Shown here: in pieces, positions 55,744 to 64,000 of the stretch
Layout: every line of letters begins with the position of its first letter
Numbering within the stretch: the stretch's first letter is position 1
Assembly (NCBI GenBank): GCA_024867545.1
Contig: JANFNE010000068.1
Coordinates: 124,001 to 188,000, forward strand
Length of the DNA: 64,000 nucleotides
Source: Phytopythium helicoides
Taxonomy: Eukaryota > Oomycota > Peronosporomycetes > Pythiales > Pythiaceae
Direction: 5' to 3'
Program-made: the position numbers and the translations under genes
Notes under the pieces: generated by a model
Databases searched by the model: none
Seen by the model: the letters and a program-made list of their open reading frames with translations, nothing else
Told to the model about the DNA's origin: nothing

Positions 55744-56265
55744 CACAGTCCACATCATAACACGTGTGATGTGATGATACTCTCTGTGTCCGTGCTCTGT
55801 GTTTAGTCGTGTAACACAAATAGTTGTTCGTTGGCTGTTGGTCATGGTCCGACCTTGAAGCAAACCATATGCTCTACCCTTGTTGCTTTGCTTTTGGAGC
55901 ACGATGGAAGGAATACTGATCAGTCATGCTACAAAGTTGGCGTCGGCGTCGACGTGGGTGTTGGCGTCACTTTCACGGCGACGGGGAGAGGCGAGATGGG
56001 ATAATGGGGGTGGTATGCTGCTACTTTTGTGATGGTCAATAAATAAAAACGAACAAGCTACACATGCGCGCGCGCACACACACATAATCTACGGCGTCTC
56101 GAAGCCAATTGGTCCCGCCATGTCTTGGCTTGCTTTGGCTTTCCTTGCCTTTCCTTGCCTTTCCTTGCCTCTGGCGTGTCGATATCCATATCCGAATATC
56201 CGAGCCACGAGTCACGAGTTCTCGCGCTGATGCTAGTCCTGGATACAGGGTACTTGTGCAGACGC

Positions 56266-58036
56266 TCACACCCAGAAGCCTCCGTCGGCAGTACGCACGA
56301 CAGTCAGGCTCGATCGAGCCACGCACGCGGCCTCAAAGCGCAGCAGCGAGCACTCAAGCAGACGCAGGTCGCTCGCCCGCACGACCACGGGACTCCGAGC
56401 ACTGTCCATAACGTCACTGGCCAGCAGAGCCGCCCACTCGACGGCCGAGCACTCACGAACAACGCCGAGGGTCGCGTCGAAGACGTGGAACTTGTCCGTG
56501 GTGGTGTGGATCGAAGTGGCGCCTGATGATGATGGCGAAGTCGCCGTGGCGATAAAGACGCTGTTGGACCCCGTCGAGTTGGCCAGCTGACGCGTGAGTG
56601 CGCTGGCGATGGAGAGTCGCTGGATGCTGTTGTCGTTGTCGTTGTCGTTGTCTCTGTTCTTGTCGCTATCGCCATAATGGTTGAAGTTGACGTCGCGCTC
56701 GGTATCAGACTTGCCGAGAGTGACAAGAGGAGACGAGAAGTCGCGGACCGGCTCCAAGCGCAACGACGAAAACACATCGTGCGGGTCCGCAGCGTCCAAC
56801 GAGTTGGACAAGTTGGAGATGCTTGCGAGCTGGCGCATGATGTGCGAGGCGATGGTCTGCTTCGTCTCGGCATCCCACGACTCGGTCATCTCGACTTGGT
56901 CGACGGCGTTGGCAACCTGACGCAGGACGCGCGCGGACCGAGCGAGTGACGCAGTACATGCCTCAATGTTGCTGTCGGTGTCACATGGAGCCTCTTGGAC
57001 CTCATAGCCGCTGCAGCACATCTCGATGGCGTCCATACCGACGAGAGAATCCATGTCGACGTCGTCCTCCATATCCGAGTAGAGGCTGAGGTCGTCATCA
57101 AAGTCGTAGTCATCCATGTCATGGATCTCGCAGTAGTCGTAGCACTCGCTGTCATCGATGTCGCTACAGTTGATGTCCAGGTCGTTCAAGTCGCTCAAGT
57201 CGACCGAGCTGACCGAACTGCGCTGCGTGTCGGCGCTGCTGCTGCATACACTGGCGCGATGTGACGTGGCGGTATCAGGGTGGCAGCAGATCTTGATGTT
57301 GTCGTCATCTTCGTCGTCGTCATCGGCATCTACGACTGTAGTCGAGGCACTTGAGGAGGCGTTGTTGATCTCGATGGCGCTCTCCATGGCATCGACGATG
57401 GCGTTCGTCCACGTGTCGTACTCGTTTTCGCTCGAGGCACGCAGACGTAGACGCAGACGCAGGTGCAGCGGGTTTGTAGTCGCGCTCGCACTAGTGGTCA
57501 CGCGCTTCGCCGTCTTCTTCGTCTTCTTGAGCGTCCTCAGCTTCTTCTGCTCGCAGCTGGAACCGCCGGTGCACGCAAGAGAGCACTCGCCCGAGTACTC
57601 GAGCGTGAAGGTGTGCGTCTTGCGGTCGCGGCGGCGGCTGTCCGTCAGCAGACGCACGCGGTGGTGGCGACAGCCGAGCGGGATGGTGATCATGCGCGCG
57701 CCGAGGCCCAGCACGTCCGTGCGGTCGACCATGAGCGCGGTAGCGCTGTCAGTGGCGGTCGGAAGCTCGAGGCTGACGGCCGTGCGGCGCCTAACGGCAC
57801 GAGCGACACGAGAGAAAGAGACAAAGCGCGTGTGTCAGCACACCCGATCGATTCGATCCATTCGTCCGTGCACGCAAGGCGAGCTCATCGAGCACACACA
57901 GAGCGGAAGGGAGCGGGTCGTACCATAGCAAGCCGAGCGTCTGGAGCTTGAGGTTTCCGCGGAGCGAGACGCAGGCGACGCCGTGGGCGTTGGCGCTAAC
58001 ACTGGAACTGACGTTGACGGAGTGCGTGGAGTTCAT
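56266..58036 (-). CDS. Acidic PH-like protein, array copy 1
   Basis: Exons 58036-57924 and 57790-56266 with a 133-nt intron encode 545 aa. The N-terminal part (LRGNLKLQTLGLLWRRTAVS, then RKTHTFTLEYSGE and NEYDTWTNAIVDAMES) has the strand-strand-helix order of a pleckstrin-homology domain, interrupted by a basic insert rich in Lys and Thr. The middle is extremely acidic (DADDDDEDDDNIK, DDYDFDDDLSLYSDMEDDVD) with scattered Cys. A helical region follows, then a short Asn/Asp repeat (NDNDNDN). The C-terminus is hydrophobic-alternating (ECSAVEWAALLASDVMDS, FEAACVARSSLTVV). The start at 58036 is preferred because upstream Met codons give an Arg/Ser-rich leader with no domain. No function is known. 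This copy differs from the others at Tyr (SLYSDMED), which is Cys in copies 2 and 3. Confidence 0.78.
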
Positions 58037-59096
58037 GGCTGTCTCGTCGTCTTGTTGGTCCGTGTGGAGTAAGAGGAGCGTCGAGCGAGAGAGAGAGCGA
58101 GAGAGAGCGGGTTCCGAGCGTGAGGCTTGGCTTGCGCGGAGCTTGGTAAATCTCGAAGTGACCGCGGTCCAGTCTACGGTCAAGGTTTTACGCACTTTCG
58201 AATTGAAAAGTGATGGAAATTGGCTCGGTTACTGAGGTTTTTACCTTTCTTTTGGCGCGAAGAGCACGTGTCCTGGTTGGAAAGGGACATGCTAGCGTCT
58301 CGAGTACACCGTGAGACTCTTTTGGGACGGACAAGAAACGAATAAGAGCACTACCGGTACCTCTCTTTCTTGTATGAGAGTCTTCTGGTCATCGGATCGA
58401 GTCTCGCTTGGCCTTGATCTCTGTCCCGCAACGCACAACGCGTTGCAGCGCCTCCCTCCCTTCGTGCATGCATTGCATGTGCTGTCGAGGAGGGATGGGG
58501 CGACTTCAACGTCAACATCAGCATCAACGTACCGACTATACACACTGGACACAAGATGTGTACTGTACTGTAGTCACAGTCCACATCATAACACGTGTGA
58601 TGTGATGATACTCTCTGTGTCCGTGCTCTGTGTTTGGTCGTGTAACACAAATAGTTGTTCGTTGGCTGTTGGTCATGGTCCGACCTTGAAGCAAACCATA
58701 TGCTCTACCCTTGTTGCTTTGCTTTTGGAGCACGATGGAAGGAATACTGATCAGTCATGCTACAAAGTTGGCGTCGGCGTCGACGTGGGTGTTGGCGTCA
58801 CTTTCACGGCGACGGGGAGAGGCGAGATGGGATAATGGGGGTGGTATGCTGCTACTTTTGTGATGGTCAATAAATAAAAACGAACAAGCTACACATGCGC
58901 GCGCGCACACACACATAATCTACGGCGTCTCGAAGCCAATTGGTCCCGCCATGTCTTGGCTTGCTTTGGCTTTCCTTGCCTTTCCTTGCCTTTCCTTGCC
59001 TCTGGCGTGTCGATATCCATATCCGAATATCCGAGCCACGAGTCACGAGTTCTCGCGCTGATGCTAGTCCTGGATACAGGGTACTTGTGCAGACGC

Positions 59097-60867
59097 TCAC
59101 ACCCAGAAGCCTCCGTCGGCAGTACGCACGACAGTCAGGCTCGATCGAGCCACGCACGCGGCCTCAAAGCGCAGCAGCGAGCACTCAAGCAGACGCAGGT
59201 CGCTCGCCCGCACGACCACGGGACTCCGAGCACTGTCCATAACGTCACTGGCCAGCAGAGCCGCCCACTCGACGGCCGAGCACTCACGAACAACGCCGAG
59301 GGTCGCGTCGAAGACGTGGAACTTGTCCGTGGTGGTGTGGATCGAAGTGGCGCCTGATGATGATGGCGAAGTCGCCGTGGCGATAAAGACGCTGTTGGAC
59401 CCCGTCGAGTTGGCCAGCTGACGCGTGAGTGCGCTGGCGATGGAGAGTCGCTGGATGCTGTTGTCGTTGTCGTTGTCGTTGTCTCTGTTCTTGTCGCTAT
59501 CGCCATAATGGTTGAAGTTGACGTCGCGCTCGGTATCAGACTTGCCGAGAGTGACAAGAGGAGACGAGAAGTCGCGGACCGGCTCCAAGCGCAACGACGA
59601 AAACACATCGTGCGGGTCCGCAGCGTCCAACGAGTTGGACAAGTTGGAGATGCTTGCGAGCTGGCGCATGATGTGCGAGGCGATGGTCTGCTTCGTCTCG
59701 GCATCCCACGACTCGGTCATCTCGACTTGGTCGACGGCGTTGGCAACCTGACGCAGGACGCGCGCGGACCGAGCGAGTGACGCAGTACATGCCTCAATGT
59801 TGCTGTCGGTGTCACATGGAGCCTCTTGGACCTCATAGCCGCTGCAGCACATCTCGATGGCGTCCATACCGACGAGAGAATCCATGTCGACGTCGTCCTC
59901 CATATCCGAGCAGAGGCTGAGGTCGTCATCAAAGTCGTAGTCATCCATGTCATGGATCTCGCAGTAGTCGTAGCACTCGCTGTCATCGATGTCGCTACAG
60001 TTGATGTCCAGGTCGTTCAAGTCGCTCAAGTCGACCGAGCTGACCGAACTGCGCTGCGTGTCGGCGCTGCTGCTGCATACACTGGCGCGATGTGACGTGG
60101 CGGTATCAGGGTGGCAGCAGATCTTGATGTTGTCGTCATCTTCGTCGTCGTCATCGGCATCTACGACTGTAGTCGAGGCACTTGAGGAGGCGTTGTTGAT
60201 CTCGATGGCGCTCTCCATGGCATCGACGATGGCGTTCGTCCACGTGTCGTACTCGTTTTCGCTCGAGGCACGCAGACGTAGACGCAGACGCAGGTGCAGC
60301 GGGTTTGTAGTCGCGCTCGCACTAGTGGTCACGCGCTTCGCCGTCTTCTTCGTCTTCTTGAGCGTCCTCAGCTTCTTCTGCTCGCAGCTGGAACCGCCGG
60401 TGCACGCAAGAGAGCACTCGCCCGAGTACTCGAGCGTGAAGGTGTGCGTCTTGCGGTCGCGGCGGCGGCTGTCCGTCAGCAGACGCACGCGGTGGTGGCG
60501 ACAGCCGAGCGGGATGGTGATCATGCGCGCGCCGAGGCCCAGCACGTCCGTGCGGTCGACCATGAGCGCGGTAGCGCTGTCAGTGGCGGTCGGAAGCTCG
60601 AGGCTGACGGCCGTGCGGCGCCTAACGGCACGAGCGACACGAGAGAAAGAGACAAAGCGCGTGTGTCAGCACACCCGATCGATTCGATCCATTCGTCCGT
60701 GCACGCAAGGCGAGCTCATCGAGCACACACAGAGCGGAAGGGAGCGGGTCGTACCATAGCAAGCCGAGCGTCTGGAGCTTGAGGTTTCCGCGGAGCGAGA
60801 CGCAGGCGACGCCGTGGGCGTTGGCGCTAACACTGGAACTGACGTTGACGGAGTGCGTGGAGTTCAT
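59097..60867 (-). CDS. Acidic PH-like protein, array copy 2
   Basis: The second copy of the array gene has exons 60867-60755 and 60621-59097 and also encodes 545 aa. It is the same as copy 1 apart from SLCSDMED in place of SLYSDMED in the acidic region. The promoter, intron and 3' flank are duplicated with it, so expression should be similar. It is the only copy whose surrounding unit is complete on both sides within the window. Confidence 0.78.
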
Positions 60868-61927
60868 GGCTGTCTCGTCGTCTTGTTGGTCCGTGTGGAG
60901 TAAGAGGAGCGTCGAGCGAGAGAGAGAGCGAGAGAGAGCGGGTTCCGAGCGTGAGGCTTGGCTTGCGCGGAGCTTGGTAAATCTCGAAGTGACCGCGGTC
61001 CAGTCTACGGTCAAGGTTTTACGCACTTTCGAATTGAAAAGTGATGGAAATTGGCTCGGTTACTGAGGTTTTTACCTTTCTTTTGGCGCGAAGAGCACGT
61101 GTCCTGGTTGGAAAGGGACATGCTAGCGTCTCGAGTACACCGTGAGACTCTTTTGGGACGGACAAGAAACGAATAAGAGCACTACCGGTACCTCTCTTTC
61201 TTGTATGAGAGTCTTCTGGTCATCGGATCGAGTCTCGCTTGGCCTTGATCTCTGTCCCGTAACGCACAACGCGTTGCAGCGCCTCCCTCCCTTCGTGCAT
61301 GCATTGCATGTGCTGTCGAGGAGGGATGGGGCGACTTCAACGTCAACATCAGCATCAACGTACCGACTATACACACTGGACACAAGATGTGTACTGTACT
61401 GTAGTCACAGTCCATATCATAACACGTGTGATGTGATGATACTCTCTGTGTCCGTGCTCTGTGTTTGGTCGTGTAACACAAATAGTTGTTCGTTGGCTGT
61501 TGGTCATGGTCCGACCTTGAAGCAAACCATATGCTCTACCCTTGTTGCTTTGCTTTTGGAGCACGATGGAAGGAATACTGATCAGTCATGCTACAAAGTT
61601 GGCGTCGGCGTCGACGTGGGTGTTGGCGTCACTTTCACGGCGACGGGGAGAGGCGAGATGGGATAATGGGGGTGGTATGCTGCTACTTTTGTGATGGTCA
61701 ATAAATAAAAACGAACAAGCTACACATGCGCGCGCGCACACACACATAATCTACGGCGTCTCGAAGCCAATTGGTCCCGCCATGTCTTGGCTTGCTTTGG
61801 CTTTCCTTGCCTTTCCTTGCCTTTCCTTGCCTCTGGCGTGTCGATATCCATATCCGAATATCCGAGCCACGAGTCACGAGTTCTCGCGCTGATGCTAGTC
61901 CTGGATACAGGGTACTTGTGCAGACGC

Positions 61928-63704
61928 TCACACCCAGAAGCCTCCGTCGGCAGTACGCACGACAGTCAGGCTCGATCGAGCCACGCACGCGGCCTCAAAG
62001 CGCAGCAGCGAGCACTCAAGCAGACGCAGGTCGCTCGCCCGCACGACCACGGGACTCCGAGCACTGTCCATAACGTCACTGGCCAGCAGAGCCGCCCACT
62101 CGACGGCCGAGCACTCACGAACAACGCCGAGGGTCGCGTCGAAGACGTGGAACTTGTCCGTGGTGGTGTGGATCGAAGTGGCGCCTGATGATGATGGCGA
62201 AGTCGCCGTGGCGATAAAGACGCTGTTGGACCCCGTCGAGTTGGCCAGCTGACGCGTGAGTGCGCTGGCGATGGAGAGTCGCTGGATGCTGTTGTCGTTG
62301 TCGTTGTCGTTGTCGTTGTCTCTGTTCTTGTCGCTATCGCCATAATGGTTGAAGTTGACGTCGCGCTCGGTATCAGACTTGCCGAGAGTGACAAGAGGAG
62401 ACGAGAAGTCGCGGACCGGCTCCAAGCGCAACGACGAAAACACATCGTGCGGGTCCGCAGCGTCCAACGAGTTGGACAAGTTGGAGATGCTTGCGAGCTG
62501 GCGCATGATGTGCGAGGCGATGGTCTGCTTCGTCTCGGCATCCCACGACTCGGTCATCTCGACTTGGTCGACGGCGTTGGCAACCTGACGCAGGACGCGC
62601 GCGGACCGAGCGAGTGACGCAGTACATGCCTCAATGTTGCTGTCGGTGTCACATGGAGCCTCTTGGACCTCATAGCCGCTGCAGCACATCTCGATGGCGT
62701 CCATACCGACGAGAGAATCCATGTCGACGTCGTCCTCCATATCCGAGCAGAGGCTGAGGTCGTCATCAAAGTCGTAGTCATCCATGTCATGGATCTCGCA
62801 GTAGTCGTAGCACTCGCTGTCATCGATGTCGCTACAGTTGATGTCCAGGTCGTTCAAGTCGCTCAAGTCGACCGAGCTGACCGAACTGCGCTGCGTGTCG
62901 GCGCTGCTGCTGCATACACTGGCGCGATGTGACGTGGCGGTATCAGGGTGGCAGCAGATCTTGATGTTGTCGTCATCTTCGTCGTCGTCATCGGCATCTA
63001 CGACTGTAGTCGAGGCACTTGAGGAGGCGTTGTTGATCTCGATGGCGCTCTCCATGGCATCGACGATGGCGTTCGTCCACGTGTCGTACTCGTTTTCGCT
63101 CGAGGCACGCAGACGTAGACGCAGACGCAGGTGTAGCGGGTTTGTAGTCGCGCTCGCACTAGTGGTCACGCGCTTCGCCGTCTTCTTCGTCTTCTTGAGC
63201 GTCCTCAGCTTCTTCTGCTCGCAGCTGGAACCGCCGGTGCACGCAAGAGAGCACTCGCCCGAGTACTCGAGCGTGAAGGTGTGCGTCTTGCGGTCGCGGC
63301 GGCGGCTGTCCGTCAGCAGACGCACGCGGTGGTGGCGACAGCCGAGCGGGATGGTGATCATGCGCGCGCCGAGGCCCAGCACGTCCGTGCGGTCGACCAT
63401 GAGCGCGGTAGCGCTGTCAGTGGCGGTCGGAAGCTCGAGGCTGACGGCCGTGCGGCGCCTAACGGCACGAGCGACACGAGAGAAAGAGACAAAGCGCGTG
63501 TGTCAGCACACCCGATCGATTCGATCCATTCGTCCGTGCACGCAAGGCGAGCTCATCGAGCACACACAGAGCGGAAGGGAGCGGGTCGTACCATAGCAAG
63601 CCGAGCGTCTGGAGCTTGAGGTTTCCGCGGAGCGAGACGCAGGCGACGCCGTGGGCGTTGGCGCTAACACTGGAACTGACGTTGACGGAGTGCGTGGAGT
63701 TCAT
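61928..63704 (-). CDS. Acidic PH-like protein, array copy 3
   Basis: The third copy has exons 63704-63592 and 63458-61928 and encodes 547 aa. It carries an extra GTTGTC hexamer near 62317, adding two residues (Asn-Asp) to the NDNDND run, and shares SLCSDMED with copy 2. The whole gene is inside the window although its repeat unit is cut by the right edge. The copy-specific length change shows that the array members have begun to diverge. Confidence 0.78.
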
Positions 63705-64000
63705 GGCTGTCTCGTCGTCTTGTTGGTCCGTGTGGAGTAAGAGGAGCGTCGAGCGAGAGAGAGAGCGAGAGAGAGCGGGTTCCGAGCGTGAGGCTTGGCT
63801 TGCGCGGAGCTTGGTAAATCTCGAAGTGACCGCGGTCCAGTCTACGGTCAAGGTTTTACGCACTTTCGAATTGAAAAGTGATGGAAATTGGCTCGGTTAC
63901 TGAGGTTTTTACCTTTCTTTTGGCGCGAAGAGCACGTGTCCTGGTTGGAAAGGGACATGCTAGCGTCTCGAGTACACCGTGAGACTCTTTTGGGACGGAC

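Larger units (their letters stand above)
55744..64000. repeat. Direct tandem array, 2,831-bp unit, at least 2.9 copies
   Basis: Unit 1 is 55744-58574, unit 2 is 58575-61405, and unit 3 is 61406 to beyond the window. The left edge is sharp: upstream of 55744 the bases differ from those upstream of 58575, then match for the whole unit. Differences noted by eye are few: A/G at 55805 versus 58636, T/C at 57080 versus 59911, C/T at 58429 versus 61260, C/T at 58584 versus 61415, C/T at 60296-versus-63133 region, and a 6-bp insertion in unit 3 near 62317. Each unit holds one complete minus-strand gene, a (CTTTCCTTGC)n-like run and a GA-rich run. The near identity implies very recent amplification, gene conversion, or an assembly artefact. 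Confidence 0.95.

Noticed and set aside
57158..57928. 256-aa plus-strand ORF with hydrophobic segments, repeated in each array unit
   Set aside because: It lies opposite the acidic PH-like gene. The hydrophobic runs are the complement of Asp-rich codons, not real membrane spans.
58311..58835. 174-aa plus-strand ORF spanning the array unit junction
   Set aside because: No coherent protein features, no promoter or domain support, and codon use unlike the neighbours. It may be transcribed but I cannot support a CDS.
55744..64000. CRISPR-like or viral repeat array
   Set aside because: The unit is 2.8 kb and carries a spliced eukaryotic gene; there are no short repeats with unique spacers.

Overview
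The window looks like nuclear DNA of an oomycete of the Pythium/Globisporangium/Phytophthora type. It is GC-rich, with closely packed genes on both strands and many short introns (mostly 50-115 nt). Donors are dominated by GTGCG and GTACG, and several introns show CTAAC- or CTGAC-like branch sites. Protein families are eukaryotic: V-ATPase subunit D, SRP72, mitochondrial bL19, a phosducin-like protein, an ARL8-like GTPase, a CTL/SLC44 transporter, a CRT-like transporter and a CCA-adding enzyme. Species cannot be fixed from the sequence alone. Exon maps were rebuilt by hand from splice signals, phase and protein continuity.

Positions 1-11,390 are a graveyard of mobile DNA. It holds a MULE-like transposase running in from the left edge, a degenerate 57-bp repeat of phased CCAAT boxes, a small papain-fold-like protein gene, a decayed Helitron-type PIF1 helicase and a decayed Ty1/copia element with a copia-type primer binding site.

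Positions 11,530-54,036 are a dense block of mostly intact genes. In order they are V-ATPase D, a C2H2/CCCH zinc-finger protein, phosducin-like, ARL8-like, a mitochondrial DEAD-box helicase, a PX protein, a choline-transporter-like protein, a 1,986-aa EF-hand protein, a secreted Cys-containing protein, a 1,491-aa LRR-IQ-coiled-coil protein, SRP72, bL19m, a CRT-like transporter, an acyltransferase, a four-span membrane protein, a protein kinase, a polytopic membrane protein, an amino-acid transporter, an RS-rich protein, the CCA-adding enzyme, a BMT2-like rRNA methyltransferase and a DUF268 protein. Several pairs are head-to-head with only 80-150 bp between start codons, and several are tail-to-tail with 40-100 bp between stops. 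Many products serve translation, RNA handling or membrane traffic, but nothing shows that they form one pathway.

Positions 55,744-64,000 are a direct tandem array of a 2,831-bp unit (two full copies and most of a third). Each unit carries the same two-exon gene for an acidic protein with a PH-like N-terminal part. The copies are nearly identical and the array continues past the right edge. This array, the phased CCAAT repeat and the two very large multidomain proteins are the least ordinary features here.
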